The notes beneath the pieces were generated by a model. That model searched no databases, was not told where the DNA came from, and saw only the letters and a list, made by a program, of their open reading frames with translations. Position numbers and translations under genes: made by a program. Below are positions 1 through 9,882 of a DNA stretch of 64,000 bases, in pieces (position 1 is the stretch's first letter; each line of letters begins with the position of its first letter). Source of the DNA: Emiliania huxleyi CCMP1516 (taxonomy: Eukaryota; Haptophyta; Isochrysidales; Noelaerhabdaceae); NCBI RefSeq assembly GCF_000372725.1, contig NW_005200087.1, forward strand, positions 56,307-120,306, written 5' to 3'.

Positions 1-767
1 CTGGTTCGCCGGGGCGGGGGGGAGGACTCTCATTTGCGGACTGTTGGGCTTCTCTGTGTGAACTGGCGCTGTCGCAANNNNNNNNNNNNNNNNNNNNNNN
101 NNNNNNNNNNNNNNNNNNNNNNNNNNNNNNNNNNNNNNNNNNNNNNNNNNNNNNNNNNNNNNNNNNNNNNNNNNNNNCCTTTTTTAAAAAAAAAAAAGGC
201 CCAAGGAAGGGGCGGAAACCCTTAAAACTAAAAGGGTTTTTAAACCGCGCCCCGGGCTTAAAAATTTTCCCACACCCCGGGGAAAAGGGTTCCCACCCAG
301 TCCCCTTTTTTTGAGCCGAACCAGAGCGGGGAGGGCACTCAAATTCACGGTGTGGGACCCTCCATTTAAATTCCCCCCTTAGGGAGGAGGGTTTCCGGAG
401 CCCCCCCCCCCCCCCCCCCCAAGCGACGATTTGCCCAGCGACGATTTGCCCTTGCGCAGCTGCTGGAGCCGGGTTGGAAATCGGCCGATTTGCCCAGTGT
501 GACGGCCCCGGGTGACAAGGACAAGAGGGGGGGTGGGGAAAGAATTTTAACACTAAGCTCCCTCGCACGACACTGGGTAAAGAAAGAAAACAGCGACCCA
601 AGGGAGGACGGCACGCCGCCACCAAAGGGATTTAAGGAGAGGAGTGTTGTGGTGCTAGCCGTCGCCCACCCTCGGGCGTCTGGTGTGTGATGCAGAAGCC
701 ACGGCGCGATTCTTATGTCAAGGGAGACTTGCGGCCCAGTCGACTTCCGATTTCTTTTGTTCGATCG
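1..767. other. Assembly gap and poor-quality flank; no gene supported
   Basis: Positions 78-177 are 100 Ns, the usual placeholder for a gap of unknown size. The stretch 178-360 looks like low-quality read end: runs such as aaaaaaaaaaaa, aaaccc and gggttttt with no coding signal. A run of about 20 C lies at 401-420. From about 580 to 690 there is a copy of a dispersed repeat (core AAAGAAAGAAAAC ... GGATTTAAGGAGAGG) also found near 59.4 kb and elsewhere. I see no gene here; the open frames on both strands are low complexity. Confidence 0.6.
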
Positions 768-1211
768 ATGCCGCTGTGCGTGCCGCCGCAAACTCCCGCG
801 CTCCGCGGCTCCAATCACCTGCTCGTCTCGCGCAGAGCAGGCGCGCCGTCCCTGCTCCGTCGCTCCCGCAAGCTGCTCGAGCGGTACCGCGAGGTGCACC
901 TGCACGGCCTCGGGGCGGCCATCGCACCGACCATCACCATCGCGGCCCAGCTGGTGCTCGAGTCGGGCGGCGCGCTCGTGGCGTCCGCTTCCACCTCGAC
1001 CGAGACGCTGTTGGATCGGAGCATCGAGCAGGGCGGTGCGCACGAGGACGAGGACGTGGACCGGTGGGCGGAGGAAGACGGCGAGGAGCGGGGAGTGTCT
1101 GCATCGCCAGACGACCCAATGGAGGAATGTCCTGCGGATGGCGAGGAAGCATCATCACGCTCGCTCCTGCGGCTCAGCTCGGCAGTGCACATTCGCATTT
1201 ACCCCACGTAG
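768..1211 (+). CDS. POP7: RNase P/MRP subunit POP7 (Rpp20), Alba-like
   Basis: A single-exon, 147-residue protein with an Alba-type RNA-binding fold, expected to bind the P3 arm of RNase P and RNase MRP RNA together with an Rpp25/POP6 partner in the nucleus/nucleolus. The diagnostic segment is VHLHGLGAAIAPTITIAAQL (about residues 43-62), which matches the family pattern I/VHxHGLGxAIxxxIxIAxQL. It is preceded by a helix ending in RSRKLLERY. The C-terminus SAVHIRIYPT matches the closing strand of Rpp20 (SAIHIRVF in the human protein). An acidic insert (about residues 90-125) separates strands. I chose the ATG at 768 because NHLLVSRR, the expected first strand, follows it closely; an upstream in-frame ATG at 687 is possible. 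It converges on the truncated GMC gene on the other strand. Identification is by motif, not by search. Confidence 0.85.
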   Translation: MPLCVPPQTPALRGSNHLLVSRRAGAPSLLRRSRKLLERYREVHLHGLGAAIAPTITIAAQLVLESGGALVASASTSTETLLDRSIEQGGAHEDEDVDRWAEEDGEERGVSASPDDPMEECPADGEEASSRSLLRLSSAVHIRIYPT

Positions 1212-1608
1212 ATGTCGAAGCGAACGTCGATCGACCTAATCATATGGGTGTGGAGTGTGCCACGCGACCCTACGCGCCACAGGTGAGAAAGATCTTTCTG
1301 GGAGTGGGACAGCCACGGGTGCGAGTCCTACGCGACCGAGGGGCTCACGCGTGGGACCCTTCGACGAGCAAAAAAAAAGATGCGGGGGACTTCTGGCGCG
1401 TTTTACAGATTACACTCCGGTGATGTGTGATCACACTCACACTGTCATGTACACATGTGCCGGGATTTTTGCGCTGCGAAGCCGATCTGTGGGTCTCTCC
1501 GCAAGAAACTAACTTTCGAGCAGACCGGCACTGTCTCTCCCGTCCTAACTCTAGCCCTCTCTCTTTGACTTTGTCTCCGCTCCCGCCCTCCTCCCCGCCC
1601 CGCCGGGC

Positions 1609-2680
1609 CCGAGAGGGAGAGACGAGAAGAGAGGCGGTGAGAGGCACCCGATGCCGGCCCGGGGCAGTGAGAGAGGGAGAGACGAGAAGAGAGGCGGTGA
1701 GAGGCACCCGATGCCGGCCCGGGGCAGTGAGAGAGGGAGAGACGAGAAGAGAGGCGTTGAGAGGCACCCGATGCCGGCCCGGGGCAGTGAGAGAGGGAGA
1801 GAAGAGAAGAGAGGCGGTGAGAGGCACCCGATGCCGGCCCGGGGCAGTGAGAGAGGGAGAGACGAGAAGAGAGGCGGTGAGAGGCACCCGATGCCGGCCC
1901 GGGGCAGTGAGAGAGGGAGAGAAGAGAAGAGAGGCGGTGAGAGGCACCCGATGCCGGCCCGGGGCAGTGAGAGAGGGAGAGACGAGAAGAGAGGCGGTGA
2001 GAGGCACCCGATGCCGGCCCGGGGCAGTGAGAGAGGGAGAGACGAGAAGAGAGGCGGTGAGAGGCACCCGATGCCGGCCCGGGGCAGTGAGAGAGGGAGA
2101 GACGAGAAGAGAGGCGGTGAGAGGCACCCGATGCCGGCCCGGGGCAGTGAGAGAGGGAGAGACGAGAAGAGAGGCGGTGAGAGGCACCCGATGCCGGCCC
2201 GGGGCAGTGAGAGAGGGAGAGAAGAGAAGAGAGGCGGTGAGAGGCACCCGATGCCGGCCCGGGGCAGTGAGAGAGGGAGAGAAGAGAAGAGAGGCGGTGA
2301 GAGGCACCCGATGCCGGCCCGGGGCAGTGAGAGAGGGAGAGACGAGAAGAGAGGCGGTGAGAGGCACCCGATGCCGGCCCGGGGCAGTGAGAGAGGGAGA
2401 GACGAGAAGAGAGGCGGTGAGAGGCACCCGATGCCGGCCCGGGGCAGTGAGAGAGGGAGAGAAGAGAAGAGAGGCGGTGAGAGGCACCCGATGCCGGCCC
2501 GGGGCAGTGAGAGAGGGAGAGACGAGAAGAGAGGCGGTGAGAGGCACCCGATGCCGGCCCGGGGCAGTGAGAGAGGGAGAGACGAGAAGAGAGGCGGTGA
2601 GAGGCACCGATGCCGGCCCGGGGCAGTGAGAGAGGGAGAGACGAGAAGAGAGGCGGTGAGAGGCACCCGATGCGGTCCGG
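1609..2680. repeat. 60-bp minisatellite, about 17 full copies
   Basis: Seventeen consecutive 60-bp units plus a partial one, nearly identical. The main variants are GACGAG versus GAAGAG at the unit start, one GGCGTTGA variant at about 1754, and a 1-bp deletion in the last full unit (about 2608). Because 60 is divisible by 3 and the unit has no stop, several frames stay open through the array on both strands; these ORFs are artefacts. On the minus strand each unit carries the sequence CATCGGGTGCCTCTCACC, which matches the exon 3/intron 3 boundary of the adjacent GMC gene, so the array appears to be an expansion that started at that splice junction. Confidence 0.95.
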
Positions 2681-3443
2681 GCCGTTGAAGTCCTCGACGT
2701 GGGGGAGGCCGGCGGTGGAGAAGGCCTACTCGTCGAGGGAGACGTGTGCAGGAAGTGTCGAGGGGGGTGTCTAGCGAGGTGTCTAGGGAGGAGTGGCAGA
2801 CGTCGAGGAAAAAGTCGGACAGCTCATCGGAAGCGACGGTCGTGACACGGACCGGCCCGCCGGTGCCGTGCAGCGGAGAGCTGCCGAACTGCTCGTTGTC
2901 TTCGGAGCGCTTGTAGAAGGGGAGCACCTGCGGCGCCGAGCGGGCCGCCAGTGGGAAGCGAGGGGACGGGCGCGGTGCAGCCGCAGCTTGCTGCCGCACG
3001 TCGTCCCACGACCAGCCGGCTCCCCACTCGGCAAAGTCGGCAGGCCGGCCGCGCATGTAGAGCATGGCGTTGTGGATGCCGCAGCCGCCCAGCCCGCGCG
3101 CGATGGCGGGCGGCGGGTCGGCGGGCACCACCCACTGGAACTCCTTGGACCAGCGGTGATCAGAGAGCACCTGCACCCAGCCGAGCGGCACATCGAAGAT
3201 GGTCCACTTGCCAGCCACGGGCTCCGCGTCGCCGCCGAGCGAGATCTGCGTCGAGCCTCCCGCCTCGAGCACGAGCACCGAGTAGCCAGCCTCGCCCAGC
3301 CGGCCCGCAACCACCGCGCCGGTCGAGCCGCCGCCGACCACGATGTAGTCAAAGACGGCCGGGCCGCCGTCCGCAAAGAGGTAACGGACGATCGACCACG
3401 CGGAGAAGGCGAGCAAGAGGAGCAGGCCGACCTCACGGAGCAT
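2667..3443 (-). CDS. GMC-family FAD oxidoreductase, 3' part missing
   Basis: This is the N-terminal part of a glucose-methanol-choline (choline dehydrogenase-like) flavoenzyme. Exons: 3443-3000, 2927-2802, 2725-2667. Introns are GT-AG: 2928-2999 (72 nt) and 2726-2801 (76 nt). A hydrophobic N-terminal anchor (LLLLLAFSAWSIVRYLF) is followed by the FAD-binding Rossmann motif YIVVGGGSTGAVVAGRL and LVLEAGG, then the family signature around GGCGIHNAMLYMRG, DDVLPFYKRSEDN at the first junction and GLPHVEDFNGPDR in exon 3. A plausible third donor (GTGCCT) lies at 2666, just where the 60-bp minisatellite begins. No GMC C-terminal exon (the catalytic His region) is visible between there and POP7, so the gene is truncated, or the rest was lost or misassembled at the repeat. 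The ATG at 3443 was chosen because the alternative upstream start is not ATG. Confidence 0.82.
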
Positions 3444-4345
3444 CCACGCACCGTCTCGCGGCCACCGTCGCGCTCTCGGTGGAGCAAGAGCGATAGCCGC
3501 GAGCAAAGCGGCCGCGAGCAAACAAAGCGAATAACGCGACTGGCGGAGCTAGTTAGGCTCTCTTCCTTTCCTTTTTTCTCTACAGCACCCTTGGCACCGT
3601 GGAGTGCTGGGGGGGGCGACAGGGAGGATGTGGCCCTGAGTTATGTGTACGCCGACTCAGGGTGTGTGGCAGCCAGCTGGCTGTGTGTCTTGTGAGCTTG
3701 TTTGTGTCTGTGTGTCGCTCGTGCGTGTCGTCATCATCTGTCTAGCGTCCACCCATACCGCGTTGGTGTCCAGTCCGAGCCTGGCTGTTCTTCACCTTAC
3801 TACCTACCTACCTAGCACCCTCTCTTTTCTCTCTCTTTTCCCGGGAAAACTCCGTGGAAATCGTCAAATTTTGGGCTCTGAGCCGAGTCTGAGGTTGGCC
3901 TGTACGAGGGTTTCCGGCAACCCAGAGGGAAACCAGAGGGTCCCCAGCACTTTGCGTTTCCGGAAATTTCCAGGGAAACCAGAGGGTGTTTGGAGCTCCA
4001 TTCTGTTTCTCTCGAGTTTCCCGAAGGCCCCCGCACGGGGGGTCCCGGCCGACGTCATGCGCGTCCGGACGCGGCCCTCCGTACACGGAAACAGGATACT
4101 GAAGGCATTCCCGAACTCAAAACAGGATACTGAGGGCAGATATGAGCTCAGCTCAGTGAGATCTAGCTGCACATACCCTTAGTATCCAGAATAGTCAAGT
4201 CTGAAAAAAGTCGGTCCGACCGCGCGGAGCCGTCTGGCTCTCTGCAGAGCCCTCGCGGGCACGCCTGGTCCGCGGCGGCGAGGAGGGAGCGAGCGCCGAG
4301 AGCAACGTCAATCCTGTGTGCGAGGGGGAGGGGAACACACTTATG
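3444..4345. other. Intergenic with two dispersed repeats
   Basis: Positions 3590-3815 are a copy of a dispersed repeat (core GAACAGCCAGGCTCGGACTGG on the opposite strand), found inverted at 11054-11284 and in shorter form at 24101-24145 and 42222-42316. Positions 3830-4085 are a shortened, inverted relative of the foldback element at 5890-6598; both share the GC-rich palindrome around GGCCCCCGCACGGGGGGTCC and the following GACGTCATGCG. I see no gene. Confidence 0.6.
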
Positions 4346-4798
4346 CTAGTAGGTCAGGGAGGTGTAGATGGCCGGGGTCAACCACCTGCACTCGGATGAG
4401 CCGCAGCCTAATCTCCGCCGTCGCCGCAGCAGGCAGCAGCTTGCCAAAGGAGCCGCCAGCGTGGAGTATAGGTGCCAAAGCTCTGCTCCATGGTGTTCGC
4501 CGCCGATACGCGAGCCCCACTTTTGTTGCTGCGCACTCTCATCTATTGTGGACGGGACGTAGCCTTCTGGCACGGGCAAGACCTCGGCTGGCACGTAGGA
4601 AGGTCGAGGTCCGGGCTCCCCCAGTCCCATGTTGACGACACCAGTAGACAGCTCCTTGCCGAGCATTGATGTGCAGAGGGCCTGGTAGATGACTGGACCA
4701 AGGCACTGCACACCGGAACCAAAACACTGCATGCACTTGCTCGCATCCGGCCCCGCTGTGCTCTTGGAATGCAGCGTGCCACGGCACAGGCAGTGCGG
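4346..4798 (-). CDS. Hypothetical Cys-containing protein or exon, uncertain
   Basis: An open minus-strand frame of about 150 codons has protein-like composition, unlike its neighbours: CMQCFGSGVQCLGP, ELSTGVVNMGLGEPG and PSYVPAEVLPVPEGYVPST. It has no ATG at its 5' end, so it may be an exon of a longer gene, or a remnant. I do not recognise a family. The nearby foldback elements make a broken gene plausible. Low confidence. Confidence 0.28.
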   Translation of the reverse strand, partial: PHCLCRGTLHSKSTAGPDASKCMQCFGSGVQCLGPVIYQALCTSMLGKELSTGVVNMGLGEPGPRPSYVPAEVLPVPEGYVPSTIDESAQQQKWGSRIGGEHHGAELWHLYSTLAAPLASCCLLRRRRRLGCGSSECRWLTPAIYTSLTY

Positions 4799-4801
4799 CA
4801 A

Positions 4802-5889
4802 ACGCTGTATGCTCGGTCATCATCGCCTCCGTGCTTGTCCCTGCAGCCATACTGCGTCAGTTAGCACTGTAGGCGAGAGCACGCCGAGCACCGCACTCGT
4901 TGCAGCTGCCGAGGGCTGCACGCGTAACTGCTGTGCGCCCGCGAGAGCGCGCGATGTTTTGTTCTCCGCTCGAGGTTCTCCTGAAAAGAAAGATATCCGG
5001 CCCGAACGCTACGGTGGAGCACAGAAAATCACGCGCACCAACTCCAATTAGAACTCCAATTAAACAAAAACTCGAATTAGCAGACAGAAGAACGCTATGG
5101 CTAGAGTGAAAGCCCCGCGAAGCGGCGCAAAACATGATAGCTGGGCTCATCAGTCCTGCTGTCGAGTCACCTGGGCAAGAGTCTGACAACGACAGCTTGC
5201 CAGGAAAGGGCAGCTACACGTCCAGCCACGCATCGAGTGACGACGAGCAACCAGGAATCCTGCTCCTCGACGACAGCACATCGATCATCGTCCTCGCATG
5301 CCACATCATCGACGACAGAAGGCAGGCAAGCCATCCCAGTGACGCCCGATCGACCCACAGCGATCCCACGGCTGAAGATCTTGTCGCTGGTTGTTGCGCC
5401 CTGCGAACGACTTCGGTGTGGGCCGCTCAAGTCGGTCGAATTTATTCAACGCTCTTGGCATGCACGGCAGGAGAACGACAGCGGGGTGGCGCAACTTCCC
5501 CGATCCCCTTCACTGCTTGAGATGGCTGCACAGAACGCAGTATGGGCTCGGGCGTCGGTCCATTCAGACTGCGGGGGAGCATGCATACCCCACAGCCACG
5601 CTCCAGACCGCGCTGCTGATCCGGCAAATTGGAGGACCTCGTGCCTCTCGGCTTCTCTTATGCGTGATGCCAGCAGAAAGGACGCTGATGCATGCTCAAA
5701 TGAGGCACCGCGTATCTCCTCGCAGCTGCAGCTGGCATCCGCCGTGGACTAACGAAATCTGCGATCTCAGTGCCCCAGCACGCAAAATTTTCTCTGCAGG
5801 GCTACCGCCCCGCACCCCGCCTGGGATGAATTCACACCTCTCAACAGCTGTTCACACTTGGAAAACTCACTGGATTTGGGCCACTTGCC
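4802..5889. other. Intergenic, no supported gene
   Basis: Several short frames overlap on both strands with no recognisable domain. The longest reasonable one is plus-strand 5134-5520, which starts with ATG and is Ser/Asp-rich, but I find nothing to support it beyond being open. Confidence 0.4.
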
Positions 5890-6598
5890 TGGGCGACCCT
5901 GGACCCCTGGCGGACGCGCATGACGTCGGCCGGGACCCCCCGTGCGGGGGCCTTCAGTTTCCCTCGGGAAACTCGCGAGTTTCCCTGAGTCTGAGAGCTG
6001 GTCTGGGGCAAAATCTGGGGCAAAATTGAGGAAATCGGCACGATACCCAGGTATTTTCCAGGTATACCGGGGTTTTCCAGGTATACCCGCAAAATACCCG
6101 GTATTTTGCCGATTTTGGCCCCAAAACAGCCTCAGACACGGCTCAGAGCCCCCCCAAAATGACGAATTCCACGGAGTTTCCCCGGGGTTTCCCGAGGAAA
6201 CTAGAGGGTGTTGTAGGGAAACGAGGAGGAAACACGGAAAGGAAACCAGGTAGGGTGCGAGAGGAAACCCTCGTACAGGCCAAGTCTGAGGCTGCTGGTT
6301 TGGGCCCAAAATCAGCCAAATTTTAGGCCAAATCGGCAAAATGCCGGGAATTTTGCGGAGAACCCGTGCATACCTGGAATTTACCCTGCGACCGCCTGGG
6401 TATTTTGTCGATTTCCTCAATTTTGCCTCAGATTTTGCCCCAGACCAGCTCTCAGACTCAGGGAAAACAGCGAGTTTCCAGAATGGAGCACCAAACACCC
6501 TCTGTTTTCCCTGAAAATTTCCGGAAACGCAAAGTGCTGGGGACCCTCTGTTTTCCTTTTTGTTTTCCGGAAAATCTTATACAGGCCAAATTCCCGGG
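5890..6598. repeat. Foldback (long inverted-repeat) element
   Basis: The left arm (about 5960-6050) and right arm (about 6395-6480) are near-perfect reverse complements: AGTCTGAGAGCTGGTCTGGG on the left against CCCAGACCAGCTCTCAGACT on the right, continuing through CAAAATTGAGGAAAT. The middle holds further small palindromes (GGTATTTTCCAGGTATACC, ATACCCGGTATTTTGCC). It is AT-richer than its surroundings and has no coding capacity. A shorter inverted relative is at 3830-4085. I could not fix the outer ends or a target duplication. Confidence 0.7.
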
Positions 6599-6606
6599 AA
6601 TAGGAC

Positions 6607-7092
6607 CTTAGGGTACCCCTAGGGTTCTGAGGGCCGGATTTTTTTAAGACCTTTTAAGAAACGAGGAGGTTTGGGGGCTTAACTTGCCATTTAAGAGATT
6701 GCAGGCACGGGGGGTCCCTCTTTTAAGTCCGTTTAAGAAAATCGGCCTCACCGGCACGCGTCGCTGGGTTCCGCGCCGGTTTCTCCAATACTGCCGTTAT
6801 TAGGCACGAACCCGCCACGAAGACACATCTGTAAGTCTGGTGCACTGGCGGGAGCCATACTCGCATAGGGGACGCGTGCCAGCTGACTGTAGCCAGCTTC
6901 CCGGCCTCCGGCGTCTACCGGGGAGCCTCCCGGACCATCGACCTCGGGAGCTCTCCCGCACCGTTTAAGCGTTTAAGACCGTTTAAGGAATCGGCGGCCC
7001 AGCAGCTCTTAAAACCGGCCTAGGCCGGTTTTAAGCCGTTTAAGCCGCAGGCGCCCCAGGGCCCACCCTTTTAAGCCTAGGGGTACCCTAAG
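6607..7092. mobile_element. 486-bp MITE with 17-bp TIRs and 8-bp TSD
   Basis: The element is bounded by perfect 17-bp terminal inverted repeats, CTTAGGGTACCCCTAGG at 6607-6623 and its reverse complement at 7076-7092, and flanked by the 8-bp direct repeat AATAGGAC (6599-6606 and 7093-7100). There is no ORF of substance inside; the interior is rich in TTTTAAG/CTTAAA motifs and GGCCTAGGCC palindromes. Size, TIRs and an 8-bp duplication fit a non-autonomous DNA transposon moved by a transposase that makes 8-bp cuts (hAT-like or P-like; inference). A related sequence near 58.99 kb carries only one copy of AATAGGAC. Confidence 0.9.
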
Positions 7093-7250
7093 AATAGGAC
7101 GCCGCGAGCGGCGTGGCGTGGAGCGGTTGAGCATCCCTCCGGGGGCCCCTCTGCGCCGGGGAGGCGTTGTTGGAGGCTAGGACGCAAGCGTCCGTCGCCC
7201 CTTTTCAAACTCGGGGCCCACTCCGCTACGCTCCGACCCGAATTTGGAGG
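7093..7250. repeat. Dispersed repeat, inverted copy at 58850-58996
   Basis: This segment is repeated in inverse orientation at 58850-58996 with only small differences; shared blocks include GGTTGAGCATCCCTC, GTTGTTGGAGGCTAGGACGC and CTTTTCAAACTCGGGGCCCA. The MITE at 6607-7092 lies exactly at the left edge of this copy. Confidence 0.8.
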
Positions 7251-7260
7251 GCCTAAAAGT

Positions 7261-8084
7261 TTAAGGTGTTGCTGCGCAAAAGGGGAAGACGCTCCACGCA
7301 CAAAAAGTATATGTATCAGTTCTTACGAACGTACTTCCTCTTAGGCGGACCCTCCCGATGCCAGGACGCATGCGGCCAACAACGCTATTCGTGCGGAAGA
7401 GCCACTGCAAGCGGACTGTGCCCCTGAGCCAATGCGGCGGCGAATGGCAAAGCGCATACAAAAGTCGGGGTCGCAGAGAGCGTCGCGCAGCAGTTGAGCA
7501 TGCTCGTCGGTCGCGTTGTTTAGGACGCCACGCCAATTATCTGCGCGCCCATCTGTTGCCTGGCATCCCCGGCGAATTCGTCGCTCGTGATCAGCTCCGC
7601 TGCCGCTCGGAGCAACCAGTGCCGTGTCGAGATGAAGCTCCGCGACGACGCCCGTGGACTGCACGCGCAGGGAGAGGCGCACGAGCTCCCGCACGGCAAG
7701 CGACTTCTCGGCATGCGCCGCCTGACGCCTGTCGGCATCCCATTCTTGCAAGCAAGCCATTTCTACCGACCGCGTATTTGGTCGACGGGACGGACGTTTT
7801 GGTACGTTTTGGCACCAGCTGAAGGCTTGCCCCCGCAAAAGCCCGTTGCCAACCCCTTTTTCAGTGTATGTAGCTCTTTTTTGCCAGAGTATCGCGAATC
7901 AATTGGCCTCCGCTCAAGGTGTGAACATATTCGCTGCGGTCAAAATGAAATGAAAAACCAAGCACCGGGAAAAGGAAAGCACCGCCGCAGCGGGAGGCAT
8001 TGCACACTGACCGCGTTTTCTTTTTCGAGCTCGAGGAAGGCCTACGCCAGCGCGCCCGCCCTCCAGCGTCCCTCTCGCACAGAG
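7261..8084. other. Intergenic; possible minus-strand ORF
   Basis: A minus-strand frame (7838 down to 7341) has some protein-like sequence (DNWRGVLNNATDEHAQLL, ALCDPDFCMRFAIRRR) but no recognisable domain; it could be a gene fragment. Confidence in it as a gene is low. 7860-8084 is the 5' region of CCDC12; nothing else is visible. Confidence 0.3.
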
Positions 8085-8682
8085 ATGGGCGAGCCGGTGA
8101 TCAAGTTCCGAAACTACCAGCCCAAGACGGAGCTCGACCAGCTCGGTGCCGAGACGGTGGAGAAGGCGGCCGTGCCGGACGTCGAGGAGGCGCTGCAGGT
8201 GCACCGCCGGCAGTACCCCGCGGCGGCGGCGGGATGCTCAGTAGCCCGCGCCACGCCGGAACGCGCAGGCTGGCAGCTCGGACGTCGCGCACACGGATCC
8301 GACCCAGGAGCCGCTCCTCAACCTCGCGCCCAAGAAGGTGAACTGGGACCTCAAGCGCGACATTGAGCCGCAGATGAAGAAGCTGCGAGCCGCGACCGAC
8401 CGCGCCATCATCGAGCTCATCAGAGAGTGCGCGCGCGTCCGAGCCCTCCGCACGCACACCTCTAGCCCATGTCGTGGCGCCTGCGCGCGCGGTCCGACCC
8501 ACGCCCGCCCACACTGCACGGCGTGTGCACCCGGCTCCTGCGCACGACTCAGGGCCGAGGCGCGAGCGAGCCCCCCCCCCCCCCCCTTCGATAACAGGCG
8601 CGTCACCAAGGAGGGCGGCGAGACCGACCTCTCCACAGCAGTCAGCCAGGCAGCCCAGGAGGCGGCCAAAGACGAGTTGTGA
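8085..8682 (+). CDS. CCDC12: Splicing factor CCDC12 / cwf18 family
   Basis: A 118-residue component of the spliceosome (human CCDC12, fission yeast Cwf18, in the Bact-stage complex in the nucleus). Exons: 8085-8198, 8269-8426, 8598-8682; both introns are GT-AG (70 and 171 nt). Exon 1 begins with IKFRNYQPKTELDQLG, the family's N-terminal FRNYxP signature. Exon 2 carries LLNLAPKKVNWDLKRD, the strongly conserved LAPRKPxWDLKRD motif, then a helix ending AIIELIRE. Splicing to exon 3 restores IRERVTKEGGETDLSTAV, matching the family's IRERL and acidic C-terminal helix. The ATG at 8085 sits five residues before the first conserved motif. Length agrees with the family. The assignment rests on motif agreement across both splice junctions. 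Confidence 0.92.
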
Positions 8683-8962
8683 CGATAATCGAGTTTTGTG
8701 CACTTGTATCGCGATTTTTTTCGAGCTCAGACGGCAGCGAGCGACTTTTGCCTGCAGCCGTAACTCGGCCTCTGGCCGCCGACAGCGCCTAACTCGGGGT
8801 CTGGGGCGGAGCCCCAGCCTGGGGTCTGGGGCTGGCAGCCCCAGCGGGGTGCGGGGCAGAGCCCCGCGAAGAAAATTTTGCATTTTTAGCGCCAAAAACC
8901 GACCAAAAATAGGCTGTGAGCTGCTGCCCAAAAAATTGCGCAATGTACAAATCTCGTACAAT

Positions 8963-8965
<3 letters not shown>
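8683..8965. other. Intergenic with GGGGTCTGGGGC-type repeats
   Basis: Short repeats of the form GGGGTCTGGGGCGGAGCCCC and GGGGTGCGGGGCAGAGCCCC (8798-8870) form local palindromes. No gene; this is the 3' flank of CCDC12 and the minus-strand gene beyond the microsatellite. Confidence 0.5.

Positions 8966-9047
<82 letters not shown>
8966..9047. repeat. (AC)41 microsatellite
   Basis: An uninterrupted dinucleotide run of 82 bp. It lies between convergent genes and encodes spurious Thr/His or Cys/Val repeats in translated frames. Confidence 0.98.
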
Positions 9048-9049
<2 letters not shown>

Positions 9050-9078
9050 TTCATACTCATGCAGTGTGTACATACAGA

Positions 9079-9882
9079 TCACTTCCGTCGCTGACGCTTC
9101 GACATGGCCGCTACTGGCTTGGCTGCTGGCTTGGCTGCTGGCGGCTTGCGCCGTGCGGACCCCTTGGCTGCCGGCTTGGCCCCCCGCCCTGCCCGCGCCG
9201 GTGCTGGCGCATGCAATGATGGGCCATCGTCATCACTGCTGTCTGGCGGTGCTCGAGGCGGTGCAGCCTTACGCTTCCCTGCACGCTGCGCGGGTGCAGG
9301 TGCGGGTGCGGGTGCGGGGGCGGGTGCGGGCGCCTCGCCGTCGCTCTCGTCCTCGTCCTCGTCCTCGGACTCGTCGCACGAGGTCTCCTCCATGTAGCCC
9401 GCACGCTCCTCCTCGAACTCCTTCTAGCGCCTCCAAGTGCTCCACGTGCAATCTCCAGCCTAGATCAAGTCCTCCTTCACACCCCCCCAACTCACCCACA
9501 AAGCCACCTCTTCCTCGGTCCAACGCAGCGCCTCAAGCCGTGCCTGCTCCTGGTTGACTGTCGCAAGCCGCTGTTCATGGAGCAGCGGCTGCTCCTCGTG
9601 CTCGTGATCTGATGAAAGCTCGGCATCGCTCAGCGCTTGCGCCATCGGGACGTCAGCCTCTGCCGCCGGAGCGGCGGCCTCGGACTGCATCGCTGGGTCT
9701 GCAGCTCCGTCGACCTCCTCGGTGGGAGGGTCGGCGGCGGGCGGGTCGGCGGCGGCGCCGTCGGCAGCGGCGTCCACTGGAGCACCGCCCGTGCGCACAC
9801 CAAAGTGGATTAGGAAGGCGTTCTTGGCGGCACGTGTCCACCCCTTTGGCTTGGGGCCGCCTGCACCGCGTCGATGGAGCAT
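9079..9882 (-). CDS. Nuclear-type acidic/basic protein, unknown
   Basis: Two exons (9882-9496 and 9423-9079) are joined by a 72-nt intron with a consensus GTGAGT donor and a GCTAG acceptor, giving about 243 residues. The N-terminus ([18 protein letters not shown]) is basic. A middle Ala/Pro/Asp-rich part leads to [20 protein letters not shown] at the splice junction, an SANT/Myb-like-looking helix, followed by an acidic Asp/Glu/Ser run, an (AP)n stretch and a Lys/Ala/Pro-rich tail ending SKRQRRK. This recalls chromatin-associated or histone-tail-binding proteins, but I cannot name a family. The first ATG in the open frame is at 9882; a further upstream exon is possible. Confidence 0.6.

Noticed and set aside
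1345-2688. Long repeat-protein ORFs of 345-656 codons on both strands
   Set aside because: They come from a 60-bp minisatellite without stops; the length is a multiple of three so several frames stay open. Only the 5' part of one of them is a real GMC gene.
5134-5520. Plus-strand ORF starting with ATG
   Set aside because: No domain, no homology I recognise, and it overlaps other frames of similar length on both strands.
8789-9094. Frames with long Thr-His or Cys-Val repeats
   Set aside because: Translation of the (AC)41 microsatellite.
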